Assembly: GCF_034190915.1 (NCBI RefSeq)
Contig: NW_026947502.1
Location: 6,246,785 to 6,310,784 of the forward strand
DNA from: Cavia porcellus
Lineage: Eukaryota; Chordata; Mammalia; Rodentia; Caviidae
Reading direction: 5' to 3'
Length of the DNA: 64,000 bases
The notes below the pieces were generated by a model. The model was not told the origin of the DNA and searched no databases. It saw only the letters and a list, made by a program, of their open reading frames with translations. The translations under genes and the position numbers were made by a program. Of this stretch, positions 21,311-32,915 are shown piece by piece (position 1 is the first letter of the stretch; each line of letters starts with the position of its first letter).

Positions 21311-22348
21311 TGGGAGGAATTTGCTCCCGTTCCCTGACCTCACCAAATCCCAGGAATAAGTAGGGAAGCCAGTCAGGATGGAGGTCTGGAAACAACCTGA
21401 TCATGTAGATAAGTAACTTGTTTTCCATTGTAGACTTGAAAAATCTAATTTTTCTTTTTTACAAGCCTATCCCAGCTTCAGGACAATACTGACTGTGGGG
21501 ACCCCGGCCATCCCGGCCCAGGGCCCCTTAAACAAAGGGCTCGCTGTGATCCAGAGCCCAGGAGCTGGGGAACTGCCTTCACTTCTCCTCCAGCGGCCTG
21601 GTGTCATTGTCCACCTGCAAATGGACCAGAAGTGCCACCTACCTCAGGAGAATCCGCTGTTGCCCAAGGAAGGTACAGGAGGAGTTTTCAGCACCCCCTC
21701 CCCTGTCAGTTCTAGAGGTTAAAGTCCTGGGGCCACTGCTGGGAAGCCCTACTTGTAGTGTAGATGGTGTGAGGAAATCAGGGCCCCAGGAATCAGAAGC
21801 AGCGCAGAACAGGACTAGCTACATGGGTCCCTTCCTTGCTAAGCTCTGGAGACAACATGCACCCCTTCCCCACCATCCCACCCCACGCCCACCAGCCTGG
21901 AGCTGAGTCAGCCCATGGACTGGCGGGGCAGCTGCATGGTACAGGGCACCCCTGTCACACAGCACCATGTGGCCATGTTGGGGTGCCTGATCCCACATAT
22001 GCTCATCTACAGTGAGAGACACAGGCTTCCCAGAATGGTTCGGCTTCAAATGCTCTGGCCTGTTTTCCGACTTCAGTTCTGGTTTGGATTTTGATCTTGG
22101 AGGCTGCAGTGACACCAGAAAAGGCCTCTGTGGCCTCCAGGCTGAGGGCCAGTAGCACATGTACTCGGCAGCCCTCAGCACCCCACCCAGCCAGGGCACC
22201 CACAGGGGGCTGCGGGCCAGCATTGCTGAACTCCTCTTGGGCGTTGGCTTGGCAACTATCTGTGGCCTGAGAAATGGTGGAGATGTTGCCTTTCACTGCC
22301 AATGTAAGGGATTCTAGAAACATCACCGAAGGCTTCAGGCTGCTTTTA
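21311..22348. other. Intergenic, no recognised feature
   Basis: About 1 kb of unique sequence; the frames on the minus strand (up to 134 codons) have no known homology. Confidence 0.45.
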
Positions 22349-22500
22349 AAAAACACAGGCATGGAGGTGCATGCCTGTGATACCAGCTACTCAGGAGGCT
22401 GAAGCAGGAAAATCCTAAGTTTGAGGCTCTGGGCAGCTTAGTGAGACCTCACCTTAAAATAAAATTTTAATAAGGGCTGGGCGTGTAGCTTAGTAAAATC
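22349..22500 (+). mobile_element. B1-type SINE followed by truncated ID-type SINE
   Basis: B1 at 22349-22465 (caggcatggaggtgcatgcctg). The ID copy starts at 22471 (gggctgggcgtgtagcttagt) and stops after the A box. Confidence 0.8.
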
Positions 22501-22778
22501 AACCCAAGGTAAATCAGAGCATGGATATACCTTCTGAGCCAACAGTTCCATTCTGAAATGTGTATTTCCAGCAGGGAAGCACATGTATGCATCCCAAAAG
22601 ACATGAGCAGTTCATAATACCCAAAGCTGAAAATAACCCAAATTTCTATCAACAGTGGCATGAATAAATAAATTGGAGTACAGTCATACATGGAATATAG
22701 CAATAAGACCAAGCACAATATTTTATCCTTAACAGACTAGAAAAACCGCATTTTATATTTACTTGATCACTTTGATGC

Positions 22779-22966
22779 CCCCCCCCCCCGCCCAGTACCA
22801 GGAATCAAACTCAGGGCCTAATGCTTGCCAGGCAGGCATTATGGTGCTGAGCTGTAATCCCCAGTCCTTACCCATTTATTTATTTAGGTACTGGGGATCA
22901 AACTCACAACCTTCTGCTTGTCAGGCAGGTGCTTGTATCACTGAGCTATGTCCCCCACCCCCAGCC
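22779..22966 (-). mobile_element. Two antisense ID-type SINEs
   Basis: Copies at 22779-22866 (after a C10 run: cagtaccaggaatcaaactcagg) and 22885-22966 (tactggggatcaaactcac ... actgagctatgtccccc). Confidence 0.85.
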
Positions 22967-23050
22967 CTTATCCTTAACAACATGAGTGAATGTCACTCAG
23001 CAAAAGAAGGTTCACATAAAAATTTCCCATACTGTAAGATTCCACTGACA

Positions 23051-23225
23051 GGCCGGGTGTGGTGGCGCACACCTGTAATCCCAATACTCAGGAAGTTGAG
23101 GCAGGAGGATTGCCATGAGTTTGAGGCCAGCCGGGGCTATATGGTAGGTTCAAGGCCAGTCTGTCTCAAAACAAAGCAAAACGAAACAAACAAACAAACA
23201 AAAAACCCCACAGTAAATAAATAAA
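23051..23225 (+). mobile_element. B1-type SINE with 16-bp target duplication
   Basis: Flanked by taagattccactgaca at 23035-23050 and 23226-23241. Full-length with a (caaa)n/(ataa)n tail. Confidence 0.97.
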
Positions 23226-23416
23226 TAAGATTCCACTGACATGAAACTCAAAAATAGGCAGAATTAATCTACAGTGATAGAGGCCCCCCTGGGACAGGGA
23301 CTTGGAGAGGGTCCAAGATGGTGGCTCCCGGGAGGAGATGCTCTGTTTTAATCACACAAGTGATGGTCACACAGGTGTGACCACAGGAGCTGTCCGTGCG
23401 CTTAGGATTTGTGCGC

Positions 23417-23545
23417 TTTTTTTTTTTTTTTTTTTTTTTGAGACAAAGTCTCACTTAGCCCAGGCTGGCCTCGAACCCCCAGCAATCCTCCTGCCTCAGC
23501 CTCCCAAGTTCTGGGATTACAGAAGTACACCACCATGCCTGGCAT
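23417..23545 (-). mobile_element. B1-type SINE, antisense
   Basis: A long T-run leads into gagacaaagtctcacttagccc. Flanking atttgtgcgc/atttgtgcac is the likely target duplication. The inner duplicated segment is absent. Confidence 0.9.
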
Positions 23546-23605
23546 TTGTGCACTTTTTGGAGCTATACCTTAATTAAAAAGTTTACTTAAAAATGATTAC
23601 TGGTG

Positions 23606-23893
23606 GGGCCAGGGATTTAGCTCAGTGGCATAAGGGCCTGCTTGGCAAACTCCAGATTGTGAGTTTGATCCCCAGTACAAAAAAAAAAAAAATTAGTAGA
23701 TGTGGTTGTGTATGCTTATAATCCCAGCTACTTGGGAGGCTGAGGCAGAAAGATTCCAAGTTTGAGGTCAGCCTGGACAACCTAGTGAGAGCCTGTCTCA
23801 AAATAAAGTAAAATAAAATAAAATGGACTGCAGACATAGCTCAGTGGTACAGTGTATCTGAATTTAAATACCCAGCACCAAAAATAAATAAAT
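23606..23893 (+). mobile_element. ID-type, B1-type and ID-type SINEs in tandem
   Basis: ID at 23606-23695 (gggccagggatttagctcagtgg), B1 at 23698-23822, ID at 23824-23893 (tggactgcagacatagctcagtgg). Each inserted in the A-tail of the one before. Confidence 0.85.
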
Positions 23894-24983
23894 GTTTCCT
23901 CTGACTCAGCTTATCGCAGGTAGGAAGTCTCAGGAGGATCCAGAAACAGATCCATTCTGTCGGCAGCAGCGTCTGCTGACCCTTCATGACCTGGGTTGTC
24001 TAAAGTCCTCAAATTGGATGTCAGCCACCAGAGTTGTGGGGACAGAGTTAAGAGGAATAATGTCCCCCAACACCAAGCGGAGGCTATCAGAGCACACCCA
24101 GAAGGCCCTTGGAGGGCTGGCGCTGCCCGAGCAGGCTGAGGGGACTCTTACCAGAGCACACTGCAGGTGGGCCCAGGCCAGCTGCCCAAGCCTTCTGAGA
24201 GTCCCGCTGCTCACATTCACCTCCTCGGAGCCCGGGGGAAGAGAGGAGAGGGCAGCCATGGGCAAGGGGCTGGACTGGGACCCACATTACGCGTGGCACC
24301 GGCCCATGCTCACCAGTCTCTCTTGCTGCCTGCCTCTCAGGAGGTCGGTGGCTCTGCTTGAGGACAGCCAGGGCGTGGCTGGGCCCTGGACGAGCTTCCG
24401 GTGGGGCTCACAGGTGCCTGCCCCTGCTCTGAGGAAGAGCTTCCCAGCCCAAAGCTCGGCCCCCGACAGGAAGGCACTGAGCACCCAGTGCTGGGAGGCC
24501 TCAGAGTACCCCCCACACAGTGGGTGCTGCTGGGCCCTTGGTCAATGTCTGGATGGGACGGAGCTTCCGGGGCTGGCAGCAAGATCTGGGTTTGCCTCAA
24601 AACCAGCGAGGCACCCACTCTGTGGGCTGCAGAAACCTTGGGTCAGGCTCAGGGTGCATGGGACTAGCCCTGGGTCATACAGCAGTCTCTGGCACATGGC
24701 TGACTTGAGAGTATCAGCTTGAAGACTAAACTGTGGAGCCAGAGAAAAGCAGATGGTGTCTAACTTCTCCATCACCCCACTGTACAGATGGGCAAAATTG
24801 AGTCTTCAAAGAACTCAGCACCACCTTCCTGCCTCACATGCAGCGAATATGCTGAATCTTGGCTACGTGCTGTGGAATCACACCCACTGCTCTCAGCTCT
24901 GTCTCCTTCCTCTAATCTGAGTTTCTCCAAGACACATCCCTGCCCACCCACACACATCACCCTTCGCCCGCCTGGCGCATGAA
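23894..24983. other. Intergenic, contains a long but unsupported open frame
   Basis: A 276-codon frame (23892-24722, +) starts in the SINE tail and has no recognisable domain. The rest is unique sequence. Confidence 0.45.
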
Positions 24984-25313
24984 GATTGGCAAACTGTTAC
25001 TGCCAAGGGTCAGCTAGGAAACCGTGTTGGCTCCACGGCGCTTGGTCCCTGAGGCTTGTGCTGCAGCGAGGCGGCTCTGCCTTGGAGCAGAAGCAGCTGG
25101 AGACAATATGCAAATGGGCGAGCGTGGCTGCGTTCCTTTATTTATGCACACTGAAATTTGAATTTCATGTAATTTTTACATGTCATGAAGTATTATTCTT
25201 CCTTAAGTTTGTCTTCATCCATTAAAAATGAGATGACTATTCTTAGGTCAGGAGTTGTACAAAAACAGGCAGAAAGCCAGGTCTGCCCCTTGGGCTGTGG
25301 TGCAACAATTTCA
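24984..25313 (+). mobile_element. hAT-type non-autonomous DNA transposon relic
   Basis: The left end attggcaaactgttactgccaaggg, the middle ggagacaatatgcaaatgggcgagcgtggctg and the right part gtacaaaaacaggcagaaagcc ... gggctgtgg follow the widespread mammalian hAT-Charlie-like repeat. No transposase is encoded. Confidence 0.7.
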
Positions 25314-26269
25314 GATTCTAGAATGTTCTGCCCTGGGGCTCAGACCCCTAAAATCATTGAGGCAGAAAATCATGCTATGGGTGGTAACACAGTGGCCAGC
25401 ATTTCCTGGGATATAGGATTTGGGGTGCTAAAACTGGGACAGCTGCTGACCAGTCAGTCATGGGGCACCCTATGTGGTCAGCGTTAACCCAAAGTGGGAC
25501 CGACTTGAGGGCCAGCCTCCTGGCACCCCAGGGTGAGCCCCTGGTCTGCCTGTGCACTGCCTGGCCCTTGCTGTCTGTAGCTGGCCGGGTCCCGTGGTGG
25601 CTGGACGTCTGCAGGGAGGTGGCCCGTCCTCCCAGCAAGAAAACCTCTGTGGTCTGGGAGCTCTCAGAAGGCAGGAAGTTGAATCATCAGCTCCGGTAAC
25701 GTCTCTGGCAGCCTGTGGGTCGCCGGCCCGGGAGCTTCGGGCCCAGGGGGCTGGCTCAGAGCTTTGTTTGCTGCTTTCTGTGAACAGGAAAGCTCTGGTG
25801 AGGCTTCTGGAGAAATGAGGGCCGTTGAGGCAGGAGGGGAGGACAGCTGCACGGAGGAGGTCGGCTGGGCTCTCCCACCGGCTGTCTGTTCTCCCGGGTG
25901 GCTTTGAGTGACTCCCTCATCCTCTCCGTTTCCTGGCTTTGGTTTCCTCTACTCCATTACTGACTCTAGGAACCTGCTTGGATTAAGCGTATGAATGGTG
26001 GCCAAAGGGAGAGTGGCAGGTCCTGAAGGCCTCCTAGCTTAGTAGGAACACAGAATGCTCAGCTCTACGCCCCATCAACTCCTTGCTTAGGAGCAGGACC
26101 TGCTCAGACCCCAGTGTGGACTGACGGGCAGACAGGAAGCAGACAAGTCTGGATTTAGGAGAATGGAGAACGGCGCTCCAGGAGGACACCCAGATAATGA
26201 CGTCATACCACCTGCTCATTAAATGCTTGAGGTGCTCAGTGACCCCTGAAGGATCTTATTTGACCCCCA
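25314..26269. other. Intergenic, no repeat recognised
   Basis: Unique sequence. A perfect cAMP-response element TGACGTCA lies at 26198-26205. Confidence 0.5.
26198..26205. promoter_or_regulatory. Perfect CRE palindrome
   Basis: TGACGTCA in a non-repeat context, followed by accacctgctca. This is a consensus CREB/ATF site; whether it is used is unknown. Confidence 0.35.
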
Positions 26270-26400
26270 CGTGATCCTTAAAGATAATCATTATATCCAT
26301 TATTTTTAAGTAAGGCAAATGAGGTCCAGAGAGATGAAATACCTTGCTCAAGGTCACACAGCCACTAAGTGACACATTGACCCCTGAGTTAGAGGGCAGC
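26270..26400 (-). mobile_element. MIR relic, antisense
   Basis: Contains aaatgaggtccagagagatgaaataccttgctcaaggtcacacagccactaagtg, a well-kept MIR core. Confidence 0.8.
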
Positions 26401-26998
26401 TCTGAGGCCACAGGAAGCAGGGTGGGCCTCTAGAGAAGTCAAGGGAAGCACCCTGGGGGAGAGAGAGAGAGAGAGTTCCTCTTTCTGGAAGCTGCAAAGG
26501 ACACCCAGGGAATGCTAAGAGGTTTGTGATTGGCTGGGCTTGGGGACAGCGCCCCCAGCCAAGGAGGACTGTGCTCACCAGCATCCCTAGAAGAAGGTCT
26601 CCATGGGCCCTTGAGGAAGTAGGACACACAACAGGACTTCGCTGAGCAGGACAGCCTGGAGGGCACCCAGCCTGCCCAAATCTGGGTGCCGCGCTCCCTC
26701 GGGGTTTAGCGGGGTTTAGCCTGTGGCCCACACAGCTGTGCTGCATGGCTGCCCTCGTCCCCTGTGCAGGCTCAGCGGCATGTGACCAGCCTTAGTGCAG
26801 GGCCAGGGGGTACTCCCTGGGAAGGGGCACAGGAACATAGCTGGCAGATGGTTCAGGGACAAGGGACCAGTCAGTACCAGACTCCCCTCATGGGCTCAGC
26901 CTAAGCCTAGAGATGCCATCTCTAGGTTCAAAGCCAGGCTGAGCCAAACCCCTGGGCCTTCCTACCCCTCCCTGGGACATCATGTGCTTCTCCACAAA
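26401..26998. other. Intergenic, no recognised feature
   Basis: Includes a short (GA)n at about 26460-26475; otherwise unique. Confidence 0.45.
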
Positions 26999-27355
26999 TG
27001 TTGGGCGCAGGCGCTCAACATACCATACCCCACCCGGGACTAAGGACCACACCAGCTTCCGCAATGCGCTACGTCCCTCTCTAAATTAGCCACCCCCGTG
27101 CGCACCTCGTGCTCACTCCGTATTCGCCCCGTGCCGACTCTGTGGCAACTGCTGATTGGCCACAGCTGGATATAGTAGCCAGAGCCTGCGTCCCATTCCC
27201 GCCCTGCTTCCTCATGGCAGCCTGCGATTGGTCACGGCCAAATATATAAACCAGAGCCCGCGTAAATAAAGCAGCAGTTAACTGTCGCCCACAAGAGCCC
27301 ATCCTGTCTCATTGGGGGGCTGCGCCGGTCACACGAAGCCCTGGATCTGAGCAGC
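26999..27355 (+). mobile_element. Solo LTR of an endogenous retrovirus (class II/ERVK-like)
   Basis: It begins TGTTGGGCGC, the usual start of class II (IAP-like) LTRs. It then shows a U3 with two inverted CCAAT boxes (gattgg at 27154 and 27226), a TATA box (aatatataaa, 27241), a polyadenylation signal (aataaa, 27265) and U5-like sequence to about 27355. No gag, pol or env lies beside it, so it is a solo LTR. The 3' boundary and the short target duplication are not clear, and the family is uncertain. A 38-bp CCAAT-TATA module is duplicated inside it. Confidence 0.65.
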
Positions 27356-27362
27356 ATTTTGA

Positions 27363-27420
27363 GCCAGCCTGGCAGTGCGCACCTGTGAGCCCAGGGCTCT
27401 GGGAGTCTGAGACCAAAAAA
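27363..27420 (+). mobile_element. B1-type SINE fragment
   Basis: Contains agcctggcagtgcgcacctgtgagcccag ... gagtctgagacc and an A-run; only the 5' part is present. Confidence 0.55.
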
Positions 27421-29037
27421 AAGCTTCTCTTTCATATCTCCCAGGCCTTACTGAGTCATACAGACTGGAACTGGTAGCAGTGGGGGCCTCTGAGCATTCC
27501 CCAGCCCGAGGGCCTACCGGTCCTGGACATCAGTGGGGATGGAAAAGGAGACTCAGAAGTCTCAGTCCCTGAGCTCCATGTGTGACTGCCCCGAGGGCTG
27601 GGCCCCAGGAGCCACACCATCCATACAGACATTTGGCTTCCATTATCTGGCTATTTGGGGCAGCCCTGAGCTAGACCTGATGACTGCAAGCTTGAAGTAA
27701 TTCTTTATTATAGCCGGCTCACCTTCCTACAGCAGTCTTTTGGGCCCTCAAAAGGGGGAAAAGGGTCCATGGTTAGCACATCTCCCCATGCCACCCTTGG
27801 GCGCCGTGGCTGCAGGAAAGGAACAGAGCAGCCTCCACCCAGAACGCACTTTCTCGGAGCCAGCGGCAGCACCTTGCCCTCTTCCCGGCTACCTCCTACC
27901 TCTGGGAGCCCTAGCTCCTCCCCCTGGAGAAAGGGTAGAACAGGACTGGCTGGTTGGGGACCCTGTGGGACTGCCCCGCCTGGGCTGAGCAGTGACAGCT
28001 CTGGGCCTCACCCTGCTCTGGGAAGGAGCGCAGGGCTGGGTGTGGGGCCCCGAGGCCCCAGAGCTTCCCCGGTCCAAAGGTCACCAACAGCCCCGCCACT
28101 GGGAGTGTGCGGGAGGGCCAGCTCCAGCTAGAAGGCATAGGACAATGGAAGGTGGGAGGGGAAGAGGAAAAGGCAGAGCTCAGCGCGCATCCTGGGGCCT
28201 CAGGACCTCTTCTGTCACTCCAGGCTGGCAGGGCTGCCTCCACTTCCCCTCAGCTTGCAGCCTGCTGCCTCTAGACAAGCTCCCAGAACAGCCCCTCCTG
28301 TGCCCGAGGGGGGGACAGGTCTCCCCTAGGACATGAGTGAGATGTCACCAAGCTGCCAGGCTCTGGAGCCAGTCCCAGCTCAGCTCCTCAGGCAGCCTCT
28401 CCCCACCCACCCCCCGGGGGGTGGGCAGTCACCCTCATCTGGAATAGATGCTGTCAGACTTGCTAATGGTGCCATTTCTGACACTGGCAGCAGGTGGATA
28501 AGGGAGACGTTGGTCTGGGTTTTTTTGCAGGGCCCCAGGGGCCTTTGTGAGCTGCATTCCTCTGTGGCCCTGGCCTGGATGTGGCCAAATGGGCTCCATG
28601 GAGCAGGATGGAGCCCCTGGGAGGTGCAGCAAGGAAACCCGTCCTCCAGTCAGGGCTGTTTATGTTCAATAGTTCTGTCTCCAAGGTGTCACATGCCCTC
28701 TCGTGGGGACATTCCAGCACAGGTGAGAAGTCAGGGATGGTGCAGAGGGAATTTCTAACTAGCTAAGGGGCTGGATTCAGGGCTTCTAGGGGACAAGCTG
28801 CCCACTGGGCACCACAGGGAGGACCAAAGGGCCCTACTGTGGATGCAGGCACCCATATCAGAGGAGCTGCAGAGTGAGGGAGAAAAGCTGTCAGAGAGCA
28901 GGAGCCCTGGAGCAGAGTCTGGAGGTAGGATTGTGCCCGGCAGGTGGAAGGGCCGTAGGTACCCAGGGAAGAGGTGCAGATTGGGGAGAAGTGACAGGCT
29001 CCAGCCCTGTGCACCTGCCCTTCCGAGCCTCTGCCCG
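27421..29037. other. Intergenic, no recognised feature
   Basis: GC-rich unique sequence with many overlapping open frames up to 141 codons, none recognisable. Confidence 0.45.
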
Positions 29038-29725
29038 CTGCTATGGTTTGATTTCGTCCCCACTGCACACACACAGGGAGGTGTGTTGAAGTCCTTGCCT
29101 CTAGGACCTGCGAAGGTGATCTTCTTTGGAAACAAGGCCTTTGAAGATTTAATAGAATTAACCTGAGGTCATGAGAGTGGCTCTTAATCCAGTACAACTG
29201 GTATCCTTGTAACGGAGAAAATTTTGAGCTAGCTGCAGTGGTGCAGTGTATGTCTATAATCCCAGCCTCTTGGGAGGCTGAAGCAGGGGGGACTGTCAGT
29301 TCAAGGCCGGTCTGGACAACTTGGCAAGAACCCGTCTCAAAATGAAGCCATAAAAAGGGCTGAGAGTGCGGCAAAGTAGCGAAGCATTTGCTGCGCATGT
29401 GCAAACCCCTGAGTTTAATTCCCAGGCCTGCAAAGAAAAAGGAAAATTTAGATGCAAATACAGATGCACAGCCATGTGAAGACATAAACCTGGAGGGATG
29501 AGGACCTTAGGAAGATGGAGGCAGAGACCCTGGTGATGCTGCCGTGAGCCAAAGAAACCTGGGGCTGCCAGGCACTGGAAAGGGCAGGGAAGTCTCCCCC
29601 AAAAGCTTTGGAGGGAGCGAAGCTTGTTAGCACCTAGATTTCAGACTTTCGACCATGACAGCTGGAGAATTTTCAGTTGTCAGCCATTCCTTTGGTGGCA
29701 CTTTGTTAGAGGGCCTAGGACAGTG
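29038..29725 (+). mobile_element. MaLR (MLT1-like) LTR relic, split by SINEs
   Basis: Shows the MLT1 order of blocks: gctatggtttgatttcgtcccc, gttgaagtccttgcc, gtgatcttctttggaaacaagg, taatccagtacaactggtatccttg. After the SINEs it continues with gccatgtgaagacataaacc, ggaggcagagaccctggtgatg and tggcactttgttagagggcc. These are old endogenous retrovirus-like LTR remains without coding capacity. Confidence 0.8.
29222..29442 (+). mobile_element. B1-type and ID-type SINE pair inside the MaLR LTR
   Basis: B1 at 29222-29352 (agctgcagtggtgcagtgtatgtc) and ID at 29357-29442 (gggctgagagtgcggcaaagtagc ... gagtttaattcccagg). Confidence 0.75.
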
Positions 29726-30514
29726 GCATACCCATCCTGGCTCTGCCTGGGGTACTCCTTCCAGCCCTGCCCCTCTAGCTAGTCCGCTGGCTGCCCATCC
29801 TGCGTCCAGGCCTGCCCACATCCCAGAACCCTGACCCTGTGCCCTTCTTCACTCCACAGATCTGGAGGCGTGCTGGCTGTCACAGGGCAGCAGTTCAGCT
29901 GGCACAGAGCAGCCGCCCTTAGACGAGAGGTGGATAGTGGTGAGGTCCAGGAGACAGGAGCTGCCTGACACTAGCTCTGCCAGGACCCTGGCCGTGCCAT
30001 GGCTGTGCCATGTACTCCTCGCAGCCTGGCCTAGCTCAGCTGGAAGATGAGGAAGTCCTGGCAGAGGTGACAATGTCATGCACACGGCCTACCTCCTGCT
30101 CCTCCACTTCCCAGTTCCCTCCTGGATTAGTGTGATCCCTAAGAACTTGGGAAAATTCCTAACTTTCCCTTTCGCCTGGGCCACTGGCCTCAGAGTCAGC
30201 CGCAACATAACTGCTCAGGTCCCTCCAACAAGAGGACTGTGTCTGTGGCCCGATGACTCATGCACAGTGCTCCATCCTGCAACCTTGGGCGGGACTTGGG
30301 CTGGGGATGGTGCCAGCCAGTGCAGGCTTAGGAGCTGGGACATCCTGTCGCCTCAACTCAGGCCCTCAGAACAGAGTGTACTCCCGTGAGAGCAGGCAAC
30401 AGTGCTCATCGGATACGAGATCTGAGTGATGAAAGGGACCAGACAAGACAAAGAGCAAGAACCAAGTCACGGAGGTAGCAACAAGTCTGACACGATCAAG
30501 GACTGCAAAGAAGG
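29726..30514. other. Intergenic, no recognised feature
   Basis: Unique sequence; nothing recognisable on either strand. Confidence 0.45.
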
Positions 30515-30605
30515 GCTGGGGCTGTAGCTCAGTGATAGAGAGCTTGCCTAGCATGTGCTAAGGTCCTGGGTTTGCTCCCCAGCACCCCCCCCACACACAC
30601 ACACA
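30515..30605 (+). mobile_element. ID-type SINE
   Basis: Contains gggctggggctgtagctcagtgatagag ... gggtttgctccccagcacc, ending in a C/CA-rich tail rather than poly-A. Confidence 0.85.
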
Positions 30606-30654
30606 TCAACAAAAACCCACAGGGGAGACCAGAACCTACAGTGACAGGCCCGGT

Positions 30655-30790
30655 GACTGGGCCTATGTGAATATCCCACGAAAATCTCCCTGTGGAAGGG
30701 CCCTAATCTTATCTGCAAAGCACCTTCATCAAATAAGGGACTGTATTCACAGGTTCCATGGAAGACAAGACAAGCATTCTAGGTTGGGCA
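30655..30790 (-). mobile_element. MaLR (MLT1-like) fragment, antisense
   Basis: Contains cctaatcttatctgcaaagcacc ... ataagggactgtattcacaggttcc, the antisense of a MaLR block. Confidence 0.55.
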
Positions 30791-32472
30791 TCAGTCCTTC
30801 TCCTCCTCTATTTCTATTTGCCTTTCTGCCTAACCTATTTGGATCTAGCCATGGATCTGTTGACCTGTGACTGGGCCCCCATTGATCTCTTCCTTCCCCT
30901 TTACCCGGTATCAACAAGTGATTTACTGATCTGTCACTCACTCAAGGTTCTGATCTTCCCTCCAGTCTGATAACTACATCAGCGTCCCTCAGCCACCTGT
31001 CTAGTTAAGCTGACTTCTGAGCTCAGTCTATCACTTAACCACCTTCTGTCCATGCTGAATTAACAATCACCTGGCTCCACGTTTGCATCAGTGTCTCACA
31101 CGTGTATACTCTTTCCCAGTGCTTACAAAGAAATCCAGCAAATACATACTGCCGTGCATGCCCTGGTGCCCACGGCTATATCCTGAGTGGGTAAAAAGTG
31201 AGATGGTCACCCCCTGGCCATGTAGAGTCCTTTTTCAGCTATCATTATCACCTTCAACGCCAGGATCATCAATCCATGCCTTCTCCAATCTTGTCATCCA
31301 CATGGGGACCATCCTTCTGTGGGCTTCCTAGCCTGACGGGGCAGGTGCCCTAGTCTGCCTTTTGCCCACCAGCCATTCTGTGTATGCATAAATAATTCAG
31401 GCTCATTTTAACTTGAGGTTGATTGTAGATAAAATGTGGGTAGAAAGCATTCGTGCTGGGCAAGCATTTTGTGTATAAATAACGAATCTTAGAATAACTT
31501 ATTTTTAGGTTGTCTGGGCAAATAGAAGATGTGGAAGCCAGAGTTGTGGCCTCAGGTATGTGCAGACACACGTACAAAGCACATGAATGCACGTACATGT
31601 GCACCCTCTCTCCTCCTCCAGCCCCCACACTAGCAAGTCCTTCCTGGCTTCCTCTTCCCCCTCTATGCACACAAAAGGCCAGAGCAGACACCTCAGCAGT
31701 GACTCATGTGCTACCTCCTCTTGGTTCCAGCCCAGGAATGTCACCTCCCTACTTTGCCACGGCAAGGATGGTGTCTGCTTTTTTTAAGGCATGTCCTCCC
31801 AGCCTGGCTGGCTAGAGCGCTGGACACCCAGTAACTGCTGGCCTTTCCTTGAACTGTGCGTGCAGTTGGGGACTGGGGAGGTAAGGGGAGGTAAGGGTAG
31901 ATGCTCTCCAGGGAGGTCCCCGCCGCCCACTGCAGTCCCCTCTGCCTCACTCATGGCCTGCCCCTCCTTCCCACCTCACAAGCCAGGGCAGTGCCGGCTT
32001 TCTTCTTTGTGTAGAACTTGCCTTCAGGAGTTGTTAGGCAGATGGGCTGTGCCGGTCGCTGGCCTAGCTGGGGATCTGCTCAACAAGAATTCCCTTCTGC
32101 CAAGTATCTTGGCAGCGTGGCTACCAAGTCTCCATTCATGTCTAAGCCTCCCCACAGAACCCTGGCCGGAGCGGGAGCACACACGTCTAGAGGCTGCCTG
32201 TCTTCTGCCAGTGCTGCAGGTCCTGCGCACCCATAGTCTTAGTGTGCAGGCCACCTCATCCTCTCAAGTCGGTGTCTCAAGCCTTGAAAGAGGGACAGCT
32301 TGGTCACCAGGGCCCGAAGGAGGCTTCCAAATCAGCCACCTTGCACCCTCGAGCACCTCCCCGTGCTCCATTAAGGAAGACACCTGGCCTGGGGTGAGGC
32401 ACTGCAGGGACAGTGGGTCCGGTACTGAGCCGCAAACCTAACCACATGTTGGCCTGTTCAGATCCACTGTCT
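30791..32472. other. Intergenic, no recognised feature
   Basis: Mostly unique. An AT-rich stretch at 31375-31505 is unexplained. A 216-codon frame at 31791-32441 shows no known domain. Confidence 0.45.
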
Positions 32473-32647
32473 GGAGCAGGGTGTGGTGGCACAGATTGGT
32501 AATCCCAGCACTCAGGAGGCAGAGGCAGAAGAATCGAAGAATCGTGAGTTTGAGGCCGACCAGAGCTACAAAGTGAGTTTGCCGCCCCCCTGAACTGCAT
32601 AGTGAAACGCTGTGTCAAAAACAAAAAACAAACAAACAAACAAAAAA
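32473..32647 (+). mobile_element. B1-type SINE with target duplication
   Basis: Flanked by atccactgtct at 32462-32472 and 32648-32658; tail is (caaa)n. Confidence 0.95.
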
Positions 32648-32764
32648 ATCCACTGTCTACCCATCTTGCCTCCAGTGGTATCCTCAGGGCAGGGCCCTCA
32701 TCTAACATATTTCTGTAGTATGATGCCAGCCAAGGATAGGGCTCAGAGAGGCATAACTCTGCAC

Positions 32765-32915
32765 TTGAACATGGCTTGAACATCAACATCACCCAGACCT
32801 AGCACCCAAGCCCTGGCCTCTGAGCCTCCATGTCCTTGCAGCCAGTCCGGAACCCTGACTGCATTAGTTCTTATTAACCAGTTAGCATCTGCCAGGTAAT
32901 TCTCAAAGTGCGCAG
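32765..32915 (+). mobile_element. Possible MER5-like hAT relic
   Basis: gaacatcaacatcacccagacc at one end and catctgccaggtaattctcaaagtg at the other resemble MER5-type ends; the middle is poorly matched. Confidence 0.35.

Larger units (their letters stand above)
22501..23600 (+). mobile_element. Old LINE-1 3' region, sense, split by four SINEs
   Basis: aacccaaatttctatcaacagtgg ... ggagtacagtcatacatggaat is the ORF2 end. It continues with gattccactgacatgaaactcaaaaatagg and aattaatctacagtgatagaggc, the common LINE-1 3' terminal region. Confidence 0.7.

Noticed and set aside
23892..24722. 276-codon open frame on the + strand
   Set aside because: It begins in a SINE A-tail and has no recognisable domain. 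Composition alone can produce it; there is no splice or promoter support.
28763..29485. 240-codon open frame on the minus strand
   Set aside because: It crosses a MaLR LTR and two SINEs, so it is not a real protein.
31791..32441. 216-codon open frame on the + strand
   Set aside because: No recognisable domain, codon bias or splice signals; overlapping frames are similarly open.
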